DNA of 64,000 bases, from positions 124,001-188,000 of the forward strand of contig JBAKBP010000683.1 of assembly GCA_037953745.1 (NCBI GenBank), given 5' to 3'. Below are positions 29,281 through 39,791 of the stretch, piece after piece; the stretch's first letter is position 1, and the number at the start of each line of letters is the position of its first letter. The DNA comes from Lithodes maja (taxonomy: Eukaryota; Arthropoda; Malacostraca; Decapoda; Lithodidae). The notes beneath the pieces were generated by a model. It was given only the letters and a program-made list of their open reading frames with translations, had not been told where the DNA came from and made no database searches. The position numbers and the translations under genes were made by a program.

Positions 29281-31494
29281 TTATGTACAACAATGAAGAG
29301 GTGGATGGGTTAACGGGGAGACAGAAGAGAAGGAGGCAGAGGGGAGGACCGAAAACCGGGGGGCATAGGGAGGCTTGACAGCGAAAGAGAAGAAGAAAGA
29401 GGAGGGAAGGGCAGAGGACGGAAGAGAAGAAGGGTGGGAAGGGGTAGAGATGGAAGAGGGGGGGACAGGGGAAGGAGGAGGCGGTTGAGGGGTAAGGGGC
29501 AGTGTAGAGGGGACGGGATGAATGTCAGCTGAAACGGTAAGAGGCGGGGGACGATAAGAATCGAGAAAGGCTCGAATCTTGGGAATGGACTCAAAGGACA
29601 TGTTTAAGACAGAGGGAGGGCGAAGGCAGGAAGAAGAAGAAAGAGATGGAGAGGAGGAGGAAGGAGGGGTGGAGGAAGGAGGCAACCTCTTTTTCTTCTT
29701 CTCACCGGGACTCGGACTCCGGACATTACGGTGGAAGTCCCTGCGTTTAGAAGAGGAGTGGGGAGAGGGAGAACGGGAGGTACGGGAATGAATTTTGGAA
29801 ATCCGTTTGGTAGAGACAGGAGACCGGAAGGAAAGGGAACCACGAGACGAGGGAGGAGGAGAACGAGAGGAAGGCTTGGGATGGGACCGCTGGCGGGTGG
29901 GGCGTTGAGCCAAACCAGAAGAAGAGGGGCGAGGGCGAGGAGAGGAAGTGGAAGGAGAGGAAACGGAAGTAGGAGTAGAAGAGTCAAGCACAGAGAAAGA
30001 GTTAGACAAAGGGATAGAAGACGAAGAGACAGTAATAGGAGGAGTGGAGACAGAAGAAACCGAAGGCGTAGAAGTAAGGGAAGAAGGGACAGAGGAAGTA
30101 GAGGAAGAGGAGGACGAGGACAAGGGAAGCGGAACGGAGGGAGTGGAAGAAGAGACGGGAGGGTGAGAGATAAGCGCAGAAATCGGACGAGGTGAGAAGC
30201 CCAGGCGAAGAGCTTCCTTACGGGCAGCAGAGTGAGTAAGGCCTTGTCTTGCTTTAAGAATTGTAACTTCAGATTCAAATTTGTAAACGGGGCAATCATG
30301 GGAATAGGCAGGATGGGAGGCTTTACAGTTGAGGCAGCAGGGGGTCGTAGACGGGCATTCATCAGCAATATGGCCAGGTCGCGCACAGTACGGGCATGTA
30401 GGATAGTCGGGGTTGAGAGAGCGACAGTATTTCACGGGATGGCCAAAACGCCAGCAACCCCTGCACTGCTGAGGGCGGGGAAGGGATTCTAAGACGTCGA
30501 TGCGAGTACCACCGACAATAACGTGAGAAGGGAGAATATTACCATCGAACGTTATTTTAGCGATATTAGAGGGATAGCGGCGATTGTGGCGAGGTTGGAT
30601 GGTGTAACAGACAATATTAATTACAACATGGTCTTGAGCAACAACGGCCTTCCCAATAAGGTCGGCACAATCTTTGAAGTCCCGATCACCGAGTTGGATA
30701 TAAGAAGGGATCAGGACAGTACCTGTGCACAAGTTCATTCTTTGGTCTTTAAAAGCAGGGATGGGAGTACCGTTGGGATCTGCAAAGGCCGCCATAGCAG
30801 CAGCCTGACTCTCGTTTTGCACTGTAACTAGACGGGAATGATCATGACGAGAGTGGAAAGTGACATCCTTGCCCACCCTCTGAAGGAGACTGAGGTGGAA
30901 CAGAAGGTCATCTCCGGCAAGAGGGGCTGAGGCGGGGATAGAAAAGAATTTAACAAAATCGGCAGGGGCAAAGAGATCGGAGAGAGGAAGAATAGAAGAA
31001 CGAGGGCGAGCAGAAGAAGAAACTGAAGTAGATGGAACCGAAGGCGAAGGAACTGAAGAAGAAGAAAAAGAAGGAGAATATGGTTCGAAAGTGACGATGT
31101 GAGATGAGGAAGCAATGGAGGAAGGAAGAGTGGCAGACGCAGTAGAAGGGATAGCAAACGACGGAAGAGAAGAGGGCGGAACTGGCGGAGCGGGGAGGGA
31201 TATGGAAGAGGAAGCTGGAGAAGAAAGAACAGGCTGAACTAATGAAGAATCGGAAAGAGAGGTGACACACTCCACGTCTACCAAAGTCGAAGCCGAGGAA
31301 GGCGCCGGAGAGCGGTCAATGAGGAGAGAGTCAGAGGTTTGAGCTGGTACGGTACGAGTAGGTACGGATGCGTCTAGGGCGGAAGCCCCAGAGAGTTGAG
31401 AAAGGTCAGGTGGAGAGTCCGTGAGATCGCGGGGGACGGGGACAGGGTGCGCCTTAGCTTGGTCCGGGGTAGTGGGGTTGTATGGACGGACCAT
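29281..31494 (-). CDS. gag-like ORF1 of the I-like LINE
   Basis: An RNA-binding nucleocapsid-like protein, expected to coat the element RNA. I prefer the Met at 31494 (MVRPYNPTTPDQ) over the upstream ATG at 31716, because the intervening residues are hydrophobic low-complexity sequence unlike a gag start. About 737 residues: a Ser/Pro-rich N-terminal third, then a probable RNA-recognition-like region, then three cysteine knuckles in tandem (CRGCWRFGHPVKYC, CPYCARPGHIADEC, CLNCKASHPAYSHDC) at about 30300-30450, and a long Ser/Pro/Arg-rich tail with basic clusters (KRRDFHRNV; EKKKKRLPP). The frame is intact, although ORF2 is not. Three knuckles are usual for the I/Jockey superfamily. Confidence 0.85.
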   Translation of the reverse strand: MVRPYNPTTPDQAKAHPVPVPRDLTDSPPDLSQLSGASALDASVPTRTVPAQTSDSLLIDRSPAPSSASTLVDVECVTSLSDSSLVQPVLSSPASSSISLPAPPVPPSSLPSFAIPSTASATLPSSIASSSHIVTFEPYSPSFSSSSVPSPSVPSTSVSSSARPRSSILPLSDLFAPADFVKFFSIPASAPLAGDDLLFHLSLLQRVGKDVTFHSRHDHSRLVTVQNESQAAAMAAFADPNGTPIPAFKDQRMNLCTGTVLIPSYIQLGDRDFKDCADLIGKAVVAQDHVVINIVCYTIQPRHNRRYPSNIAKITFDGNILPSHVIVGGTRIDVLESLPRPQQCRGCWRFGHPVKYCRSLNPDYPTCPYCARPGHIADECPSTTPCCLNCKASHPAYSHDCPVYKFESEVTILKARQGLTHSAARKEALRLGFSPRPISALISHPPVSSSTPSVPLPLSSSSSSSTSSVPSSLTSTPSVSSVSTPPITVSSSSIPLSNSFSVLDSSTPTSVSSPSTSSPRPRPSSSGLAQRPTRQRSHPKPSSRSPPPSSRGSLSFRSPVSTKRISKIHSRTSRSPSPHSSSKRRDFHRNVRSPSPGEKKKKRLPPSSTPPSSSSPSLSSSSCLRPPSVLNMSFESIPKIRAFLDSYRPPPLTVSADIHPVPSTLPLTPQPPPPSPVPPSSISTPSHPSSLPSSALPSSFFFSFAVKPPYAPRFSVLPSASFSSVSPLTHPPLHCCT

Positions 31495-32280
31495 GATGAC
31501 CCAAGTTGTTTTTACTATTCTAATTTCGGTTTGTCGGAAAACGAAAAAGGAAAGAAACACTAACCAAGGGGAAGAAAAAGAAAAGAAAAACAGAAACAAA
31601 GCAAAAATAAAGAGCGTACCAGAAGAGCTAACAGAGCCCCCCGTCGCGAGGCAGGAAGCTCCGACCCCCACACCGACGGCACAAACAGGGGCAGGTCCTA
31701 AGGGGTTCATCCCCATACCCTACCCCCCTAGACAAGGGGGGATAGCACCACTACGTACAGAGAGGCCTAGCTTAGGCAAAACCGCTATACTGGGACTGAG
31801 GGCAAAATGAATTGCAAACATCCCCAATCTGTACGTAATGGAGGGCAGCCGGACAGAAGCCAGGAAACCCACCAGGAAGGTAGACCGGACCCCCGGAAAC
31901 CGAGACCGGGCCTCACTGATGGGCGGTCCATGGAGCGACAGCACGGGCGACCGCGCCGCCGCCCCCGGTACCAACTCCCACGTGCAGTGAGCTAACTGCC
32001 CCTGTAAACGGGTAGGAGTCAGAACTCCCCACTCAGCGAGGGAAGGCGTCTAGAGCCTAGCCGGCACAATTTAGTGAAAAAGGAGGAGGAAACCCTCCGC
32101 AAAGCGAGGTCAAAATCGGGAACCAGAAAAACGCCGTCACCGGAAGGTTCCGCTTATCCCAAAGACGACGGGGGGGTACTTCGTCCACGACGCCGCTGTA
32201 ATCCCTGCTCCGAAGAGTGGATGACAGCGACCCCGCTTCGAGCCCCGCCACCACGACAAGGTGGCCCCCCAACGGCGGGG
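31495..32280 (-). other. 5' UTR of the I-like LINE
   Basis: A GC-rich leader between the TSD and ORF1. The extreme 5' end on the minus strand reads CCCCGCCGTTGGGGGGCC. No long open frame is convincing. It presumably contains an internal promoter, as is known for I elements; no motif is claimed. Confidence 0.6.
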
Positions 32281-32935
32281 AATATAATCTCAACCAACTC
32301 TTAACCACTTTATTCAGCTTAGGAAGGACCTCTAGCAAAAAATAAGGCTTTAATATAATCTCAACCAACTCTTAACCACTTTATTCAGCTTAGGAAGGAC
32401 CTCTAGCAAAAAATAAGGCTTCAATATAATCTCAACCAACTCTTAACCACTTTATTCAGCTTAGGAAGGACCTCTAGCAAAAAATAAGGCTTCAATATAA
32501 TCTCGACCAACTCTTAACCACTTTATTCAGCTTAGGAAGGACCTCTAGCAAAAAATAAGGCTTCAATATAATCTCAACCAACTCTTAACCACTTTATTCA
32601 GCTTAGGAAGGACCTCTAGCAAAAAATAAGGCTTCAATATAATCTCAACCAACTCTTAACCACTTTATTCAGCTTAGGAAGGACCTCTAGCAAAAAATAA
32701 GGCTTCAATATATCTCAACCAACTCTTAACCACTTTATTCAGCTTAAGAAGGACCTCTAGCAAAAAATAAGGCTTCAATATATCTCAACCAACTCTTAAC
32801 CACTTTATTCAGCTTAGGAAGGACCTCTAGCAAAAAATAAGGCTTCAATATATCTCAACCACTTTATTCAGCTTAGGAAGGACCTATAGCCAAAAATAAG
32901 GCTTTAATATCTCAACCAACCCTTTCAACCACCAA
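32281..32935. repeat. 71-bp tandem array (about 9 units)
   Basis: The unit starts AATATAATCTCAACCAACTC and continues CAGCTTAGGAAGGACCTCTA. Successive starts at 32281, 32352 and 32423 give a 71-bp period; later units are 69 bp. The unit occurs once in the paralogous locus (34811-34880), so the array arose here. 32936-33633 is AT-rich sequence repeated after the gap. Confidence 0.9.
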
Positions 32936-33633
32936 TCTTCAAAATATAGCCACAATACAAATCTAGCACACATCGCTGGTACTAAGAGGGTTAACGGACA
33001 AAAACAATGCAAAATATAGCCACAATACAAATCTAGCACACATCGCTGGTACTCAGAGCATTAACGGACAAAAACAATGCAAAATGATACCCAAGTTACT
33101 TCTGGTACTCAAAGGGTTAACGGACAAAAACAATGTCCATTGATAGCCAAGTTACTGTACTGTCAATTGATAAAACAAACTGACAAACAAAGAAAAGGGA
33201 GCAACAACAGGAGGCATTTCAAAAGTAGAGAAAATATCAAAGTAAACTATTCAAGCAAACAAGAGCTTATCAAATATATACCCATAATACACAAGCAAAA
33301 CCTATTTGTTTTTTCTATATGAGTGAGGGAGACAAAAAGCAAAACTGCCTGTAGCGAGTGTCTTCCCCCAGAGTTGAAAGAGTGACAGGGCCAAAATCAA
33401 GGGACGTTCGAACCAAAATACCAGCACACACAGAGCAATTCAAGTCATAAGAACAGGGAAATACTGATTCTGGGAGAGAGTTCCAATGACAAAGCAAACT
33501 ACTCAAATCAAGCCATACTGAAAACCATAAGTGTCTAACCAATATATAAAGTACCCAAGCAAAGAACAATACAATCAAAATATTCACAAGTAAACACCAA
33601 CTATAGAAATGCATAATAGTACATGACAAAGTA

Positions 33634-33833
33634 CAGTGGTGCTAATAAGTCATGTCTCGGCACCAAGTATATTTTGATCAATAATTCGTATCATCCAAGT
33701 TTCATTTCTTCATATCGAGTGATATATACAAACATGTTCCTACACTTACCCACCCTATTCAACATCTGACAGACATTAATACAGCACAGAGCGAGCCAAA
33801 CGTAATGACAGCTGGGACATGACTTATTAGCGC
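33634..33833. mobile_element. Tc1/mariner-like MITE copy A (cut by gap)
   Basis: After a TA at 33632 it begins CAGTGGTGCTAATAAGTCATG and runs to CTTATTAGCGC at the gap; copy B at 35550-35754 is complete. Confidence 0.8.
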
Positions 33834-34033
33834 NNNNNNNNNNNNNNNNNNNNNNNNNNNNNNNNNNNNNNNNNNNNNNNNNNNNNNNNNNNNNNNNNNN
33901 NNNNNNNNNNNNNNNNNNNNNNNNNNNNNNNNNNNNNNNNNNNNNNNNNNNNNNNNNNNNNNNNNNNNNNNNNNNNNNNNNNNNNNNNNNNNNNNNNNNN
34001 NNNNNNNNNNNNNNNNNNNNNNNNNNNNNNNNN
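33834..34033. other. assembly gap of exactly 200 N
   Basis: Exactly 200 unknown bases, so the length may be a placeholder. The sequence before it (24195-25173 plus 32281-33833) and after it (34034-35760) are near copies. Confidence 0.99.
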
Positions 34034-35760
34034 CTTGTTTCTCAATAAACCTTGTAACATTTGGCTTTGCCAAATTATAATTTAAAACTTTCAAAATAAA
34101 CTAACTAAAACTTGGAATACACAAGGTAGAAAGGAACTAATCAAACTTGCTATGGAAATAACTTCATGGATAACTGGTTGATTCATATAAATAATCATGA
34201 AGATAAATTTCTGAGTGGCTTAGAGACTGGCATCCGTGCCAGAGTGTACATGTACCAATAATGTGGAGTCTCTCATATTAAACTGAGTAAAGATTAATAA
34301 AAGTATAACTAAATAAAAGGGAATGTGCCTGGTATATAATTATACAAGTAAAAGAAGGCCTCAATTATTGGTAAGTAAATATGCCATACCTATATTGCTA
34401 CGCAATGTTTCCTCAATAAATTTCAAACTAAGCAAACTAAAACTGGGACAAAATCAAAATTGCTATGTGGAAACAAATCATTCAGACAAATATTACCATT
34501 GTGGAAGCTATGCTTGAGCAACAAAATTAAAGGGAAATCAACAGGTATCTAATGACTGGATGCTCAAGACAACTAAATGCACAAACAATAATGACCAACC
34601 TAATTTTCTTTTTTATGAGAAATTAAGTAAAGCGAAAATTCAAACCAATAGACCTAAACTCTCAAAATAAACAGAGACGAGACAATATAAACACAAAAGA
34701 TCAAATCAAAATCACAGTGCATAACAGATAAGCAACTCTCACATTAAAATAAGCAACATCAACTCATTCAATACTAGAGGTCCTTTTTATAATCTGACAG
34801 CAAGACTATTTTATTCAGCTTAGGAAGGACCTGTAGCAAAAAATAAGGCTTCAATATAATCTCAACCAACTCTTTTAACCACCAATTGTCAAAATATAGC
34901 CACAATACAAATCTAGCACACATCGCTGGTACTCAAAGGACAAAAACAATGTACAATGATAGCCAAGTTACTGTACTGTCAAGATGTGTCAATCATGAAG
35001 GGGTTAAGCAAACTATATAGGATAAGCAACATAACGCTAAACATTCAGGAAACTAACATAATATCCAAACAAAACAATTGCTAAAACTAAAAACAAACTG
35101 ACAAGCAAAGAAAAGGGAGCAACAACAGGAGGCATTTCAAAAGTAGAGAAAATATCAAAGTAAACTATTCAAGCAAACAAGAGCTTATCAAATATATACC
35201 CATACACAAGCAAAACTTATTTGTTTTTTTCTATATGAGTGAGGGAGACAAAAAGCAAAACTGCCTGTAGCGAGTGTCTTCCCCCAGAGTTGAAAGAGTG
35301 ACAGGGCCAAAATCAAGGGACATTCGAACCAAAATGCCAGCACACATGGAGCAATTCAAGTCATAAGAACAGGGAAATACTGATTCTGGGAGAGACTTCC
35401 AATGACATAGCAAACTACTCAAATCAAGCCATACTGAAAACCATAAGTGTCTAACCAATATATAAAGTACCCAAGCAAAGAACAATAAAATCAAAATATT
35501 CACAAGTAAACACCAACCATAGAAATGCATAATAGTACACAACAAAGTACAGTGGTGCTAATAAGTCATGTCTCGGCACCAAGTATATTTTGATCAATAA
35601 TTCGTATCATCCAAGCTTCATTTCTTCATATCGAGTGATATATACAAACATGTTCCTACACTTACCCACCCTATTCAACATCTGACAGACATTAATACAG
35701 CACAGAGCGAGCCAAACGTAATGACAGCTGGGACATGACTTATTAGCGCCACCGTACACG
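34034..35760. repeat. near duplicate of the pre-gap sequence (block B)
   Basis: 34034-34864 matches 24220-25173, and 34865-35754 matches 32930-33833, differing by scattered substitutions and small indels. It lacks the 7.1-kb LINE and the 71-bp expansion. No genes; a 104-codon minus-strand frame (35231-35545) is conserved in both copies only because they are so alike. Confidence 0.85.
35550..35754. mobile_element. Tc1/mariner-like MITE copy B (205 bp, complete)
   Basis: TA at 35548-35549 and 35755-35756. The left end CAGTGGTGCTAATAAGTCATG pairs with the right end CATGACTTATTAGCGCCACCG. The right end finishes in CCG before TA, which is the triplet found in the TACCGTA footprints. No coding capacity. 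Confidence 0.85.
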
Positions 35761-36055
35761 ACAAAGTATAACAAAGCCAACAACTGTAGATGATAATAAT
35801 AATAATAATAGGCTGGTACTGTATTGTACGAGCGTCAATTCTCAAAGATGATTCACGAGCGCTCGCATTAACTTCAATTTTTCAAACAAAAAATATAGGT
35901 TTATAGTCATCAGTACATTAAAAGCATCAACACAAGTCAACTGCTTAAGTAACTGGAAGTTGATTGAATAGATGCAATTGATGGAACATACATTATGATA
36001 AACTAAGCAACCAAAAACAAAACGATTATGAATAATTATACAGTACAGTACTTAC

Positions 36056-36145
36056 ATTTCTTAAAGCAGTAGAGGCCGGGACCAGGCAGCCATACCACCA
36101 CGGCAACAGCCAACGGATTCTTGCTACATCATAGGAACACTTGAC
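36056..36145 (-). CDS. possible internal exon of a host gene (30 codons)
   Basis: On the minus strand a pyrimidine-rich acceptor (TTTTCTTTTCTTTTCAG) precedes 90 bp that is open only in the first frame (VKCSYDVARIRWLLPWW..., ending STALRN). A strong donor AAAT|GTAAGTACTG follows. Length is a multiple of three (phase 0-0). The surrounding ~600 bp is not repeated elsewhere in the window. I do not recognise the protein. The evidence is splice-site quality plus one open frame, so this is tentative. Confidence 0.35.
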
Positions 36146-36329
36146 CTGAAAAGAAAAGAAAATATATGTAACAACTTGCATTTTATTCCTAAAGTTAGTC
36201 AGTAGCTAATTTTAATATCATCCAAAACTGGGACGACACAATATAAAGTCAACAAACAACTAATCAAAGTCAATACAGTATGTGGAACAAAATATTTAGC
36301 AAACAAAAATATGAAACATAATACACAAA

Positions 36330-36660
36330 ACAGAAATTCCTCACTTAACCCCTTCACCGCCATTATTATTTTCATCGTATTCTGGATTTATGTATATACA
36401 CTCGGTCAAAAAAGTATCCGCTGATCATCAGGTGTGTACAACTCGATAGGGTTGGTACCTCTGCCTGCAACTATATCCATGTGTCCGAGATGATCGGATA
36501 TACTTGCAGGCAGAGGTACCAACCCTATCGAGCTGTACACAGTACACACCTGATGATCAGCGTAGGGGTGCAGATACTTTTTGTACCGAGTGTACATACA
36601 TAAATCCAGAATACAATGAAAATAACCATGGCGGTGAAGGGGTCAAGTGAGGAATTTTGA
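36330..36660. mobile_element. nested foldback: TTAA-type outer arms with a Tc1-like palindrome inside
   Basis: The outer arms start CTTAACCCCTTCACCGCCAT and end ATGGCGGTGAAGGGGTCAAG. The inner element (36399-36592) is TA-flanked with ends CACTCGGTCAAAAAAGTATC and CTTTTTGTACCGAGTG. Its arms pair for most of their ~95 bp (GTACCAACCCTATCGAGCTG). Half of a second copy is at 55490-55640. Confidence 0.75.
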
Positions 36661-36768
36661 AGCAGAGAGAATTTCGTTCACTAATTTATGAAGTGTAATT
36701 ATTAAAAACATTAAACCATGATAATAAATACTGGAAATGCTATAGTGTATTCGTTAAAAGTACGCCAC

Positions 36769-36950
36769 ACCTCTACACCTGATCACGTTCTAAGGAAAGA
36801 AAATTTGAGCTATGCAGCGTTGGGAACTTCTCACCGAGGCACTATGCACTCCATGTCATAGCGCCTCGGTGAGAAGTTCCCAACGCTGCAGAGGTCAATT
36901 TTTGGGGGGAGATCTCCTTAGAACATGATCAGGTCTAGAGGTTAGTACTC
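36769..36950. repeat. hairpin repeat CTCACCGAGGC, copy 1
   Basis: The core arms GCGTTGGGAACTTCTCACCG and the complement are perfect. The outer arms are CTGATCACGTTCTAAGG / CCTTAGAACATGATCAG. The second copy is at 55846-56040. Confidence 0.75.
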
Positions 36951-37020
36951 AGAGCTTTGGCCGACTTTTAATAAATAGACTATAGCATTGTAAGTACCAG
37001 TGTCATGCCTTAAACTTTTA

Positions 37021-37825
37021 CTGTGGCTACTAATACACTATTTTAATCAGTTGAAAAAGGGCCTCCAGCAATTAACAAGCTTCAAACTATTTATATATTT
37101 TTAGTATCACAGATCCTTCTTAAACTTAAACAAATTGTCAAAATATAGATAGAATATCATTATAGACCTACAGATTACAGAAGGGGTTAAGATGTCATAA
37201 AGGCCAAAGGTCCGACTATCATAGAAGCACTACAAATACCACACGATGCAGGGTACGCTGTGAGGATCACAACAGGGAACAATGTACTGTAGTAAAAAAA
37301 CACAAAATGAGAGAAGAAACCTCCAAGAAATGTGGCAACTGGACATGCAACCAAAATGTGCGGAAAAACTCCAAGTCATATTAAAAACCCCGAGAACCAG
37401 CAAATAATGTTACAGGAACATTATTTGCCGTTTCTCTTGGTTTTTAATATGATAAGAGTTTTTCCGTACATTTTGGTAGCATGCCAAGTAGGCTTCTTTG
37501 CAGTTGTCACATTTCTCGGAGGTTTCTTCTCTCATTTTGTGTTTTTTTACTACAGTACTGTGTCCCCTGTTGTGATCCTCACAGCATACCCTGCATCATG
37601 TGGTATTTGTAGTGCTTCTATGATAGTCAGACATTTGGACTTTATAACATCCTAACCCATTCTGTAATCTCTAGGTCTATAATTATATTCTATCTATATT
37701 TAGAAACAATTTTGAAGTTTAAGAAGGATCTGTGATACTATAAATACTTAAGAAGATACTATCAAGCTTCTTAATTGCTGGAGGAACTTTTTGAACTGAT
37801 TAAAAATGTCTATTAGTAGCGACAG
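37021..37825. mobile_element. ~800-bp foldback element containing GTACCGG-family arms
   Basis: The arms CTGTGGCTACTAATACACTA and their complement near 37800-37825 enclose progressively matching sequence (GAAAAACTCCAAGTCATATT near 37370 versus AATATGATAAGAGTTTTTCC near 37450). The centre is near AATGTTACAGGAACATT (about 37407-37424). A left-arm copy is at about 56120-56400. Confidence 0.75.
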
Positions 37826-38083
37826 TCAACAAATACATGTGGCACTCCAAGGACTCGAACCTAGGTTGCTCACACAAAAATTCCGCGCATTTATGCATTA
37901 CGCTATCAACACAGAAGTGAGAAATTCCAAAGGATGTCTAGGTCAATTTTGGTTGGGAGTCTTGCTTGACTGTCGGCGTCCTCTAGAAGGCAACAAATAT
38001 TAGAACATAGCTAAGCCGGCACTAGAGCCAGCCCTATTACCTATCCCCTATGCAACCACTGAGGCGTCCTATACAGCTAAACC
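37826..38083 (-). repeat. tRNA-like SINE fragment and spacer
   Basis: On the minus strand 37922-37845 reads GATAGCGTAATGCATAAATG (A-box-like) and GGTTCGAGTCC (B box). A second copy is at 39412-39330. The rest has no feature. Confidence 0.45.
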
Positions 38084-38568
38084 CATACGGTACCGGCAAC
38101 ATATTTTTCATTTGATTTCAGCTTAGACGATTTTGTGAAGCTTAGGAAGCTTAGGAAAGATATATATGGTAGCTTAAAGGATTAATTGAGACCATTTAAA
38201 TCAAGTCATGCCATACATACATACATACATAAAATTTTAAGACTGAGTGTTCCACACATAAGTGCAGTTTCAGTCTCTTGTCCTAATGGCGGCGTTGCAG
38301 GCAACCCTGTTAAGGGCTGCTTCACTTGTCAAGTTCTTGGATTTGAGATCGGCACGTATAGCCAATTGAGAAAAAACTCATACAATCCACTCAGGATTCG
38401 AACCCTGGATCTTGCGATTAATTGAGAGTGTCTGTAGCATTTTAATGGGTAGACATCCTTCCCAAGCTCAACAAAATCGTCCAATACATTATATTCTGCC
38501 AAAATCGTCTAATACCTTCCAGAATATCAAGAAAAATACATCACCGGTACACAGAGGGTTAAATGGAA
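38084..38568. mobile_element. GTACCGG-family element with a LINE 'A' tail and a tRNA-like insert
   Basis: The ends are AACCCATACGGTACCGGCAAC and CATCACCGGTACACAGAGGGTTAA. Inside are 38213-38363 (minus-strand LINE 'A' 3' end with its CATACATACATACAT tail) and 38370-38425, whose minus strand has GGTTCGAATCC. Confidence 0.6.
38213..38363 (-). mobile_element. 5'-truncated LINE 'A' 3' end
   Basis: It is the reverse complement of 2790-2934 with few differences, including the tetranucleotide tail. Confidence 0.85.
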
Positions 38569-38960
38569 GTGGTCCCTGTCAGCTATCTAATACCTCGCAG
38601 TGGCAAGGGTGCACCAGTCGAGGTCGTATCCAATCTCACCGCTCTAGCCATATCTCAAGGACCCTCGGAGGTTTCAAGGAGCCATCGTTGACATGGTCAT
38701 CTGCCACGATTTCCCTTTCCACCAGTGCGAAGAGAAGAAGAATAAGACACAGGGAGAGAGAAAGGGGTGGTGTAAAAAAGGCTTATCTCGTCGGAATAAA
38801 TGGGTCTTCCGCAACCTGATAAGTCAAGCCTCTACCCGCACAGGTCGTAGGGAAGGCCCAAATATCCCAGCCAGTCACCACTCGGTTAGTAACACATTAT
38901 AAAAATACCCGAAGGCAGGTTAGTCAATATATATATAAAGTCAATCAAACATAATAATTT
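38569..38960. other. unassigned sequence
   Basis: A frame of 135 codons (38412-38819) crosses it, but it spans a MITE boundary and has no recognisable motif. I see nothing supportable here. Confidence 0.3.
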
Positions 38961-39329
38961 CTAATAATAATATAATTAAAAATGTAAAACTTGCAAACTA
39001 AACAAACCAAAACTTGGACAAAGACAATAGAAAGGCAAGAGAACTTATAAAAATCGCAATGTGGAAACAACGTTTAAGCAAAATAACATTTAGAAATAAA
39101 AGAACACAATCCACCACATAGGGTGTACATTACTACATGAGCAAGTTATTCTAGTAAATTGTGACTTGCAAAATAAACAAACCAAAACTGGTACTAAGAC
39201 AATATAAAGGCAAAAGAACTAATCAAAATTGCTATGTAGAAACAACGCCTTAGCAAAATAAAATAATTAAATTTTTTCATAGCTTTTCACCAATCAACTT
39301 GACTTCTAAACTCAATTAATGAAATCGAC

Positions 39330-39412
39330 AAATACACGTGGTACTCCAAGGACTCGAACCTACGATACTCACACCCACATTCGGCGCACTAACTATTACG
39401 CTATCAAGACAG
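39330..39412 (-). mobile_element. tRNA-like SINE fragment
   Basis: On the minus strand GATAGCGTAATAGTTAGTGC (A-box region) and GGTTCGAGTCC (B box) are ~45 bp apart. Similar to 37922-37845. Confidence 0.5.
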
Positions 39413-39701
39413 TTAAATAAAAGAACACAATTGTAAAACACAATTTGTCAAACTTTCAAAATAAACATATAATTACTTTTCTTCCAGCTGATGGTAAATT
39501 GAATCATTTACCGCTTGATTTCTCGATTCTTGATGGAAAAATAGGATACTGCTATGTGTCTGCATCATATTATGGACAACTTATCATAATTCAAATGTTA
39601 AACTTGCAAAATAAACAAATCAAAACTGGGACCAGACAATGTAAATACAAAAGAACCAATCAAAATCGCTATGTGGAATTATAATGTAAAACTTGCAAAA
39701 T

Positions 39702-39791
39702 AAACATTACATTACATTAATGAAGTCAACGCACCAGGCGACAAAGGCCATATGGCACGAAATAGTTAAAGACGGGAAGGAAGTTAACTAG
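39702..39791 (-). mobile_element. I-like LINE 3' end, truncated to ~90 bp
   Basis: It is nearly identical to 25174-25256 and flanked by 11-bp direct repeats GCAAAATAAAC, which lie in a PLE tail. Confidence 0.85.

Larger units (their letters stand above)
25174..32280 (-). mobile_element. full-length I-like LINE (~7.1 kb)
   Basis: Perfect 12-bp target duplications AATATAATCTCA (25162-25173, 32281-32292) bound the element. The order on the minus strand is 5' UTR (31495-32280), gag-like ORF1, spacer (28924-29280), ORF2 with endonuclease, RT and RNase H, then a TAATG-repeat tail at 25174-25190. A 90-bp copy of its 3' end at 39702-39791 has its own duplication. The empty site is visible in the near copy at 34853-34864. 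Confidence 0.93.

Noticed and set aside
29310..30386. Several long plus and minus frames rich in Arg/Glu or Leu/Pro overlapping the gag-like ORF1
   Set aside because: They are shadows of the Ser/Pro-rich ORF1 coding strand; only the frame with the three CCHC knuckles is meaningful.
32281..32935. CRISPR-like regular array
   Set aside because: Entire 71-bp units repeat without variable spacers; it is a simple tandem expansion in a eukaryotic context.
33315..33629. 104-codon minus-strand frame conserved in the two copies around the gap (also 35231-35545)
   Set aside because: The copies are so similar that any frame would be conserved; composition is AT-rich with no motif, and no start or splice context supports it.
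38412..38819. 135-codon frame as a gene
   Set aside because: It crosses a MITE terminus (38568) and has no recognisable domain.
39330..39412. tRNA gene on the minus strand
   Set aside because: A- and B-box-like words are present, but no clean cloverleaf is drawable and a second degraded copy exists at 37845-37922.
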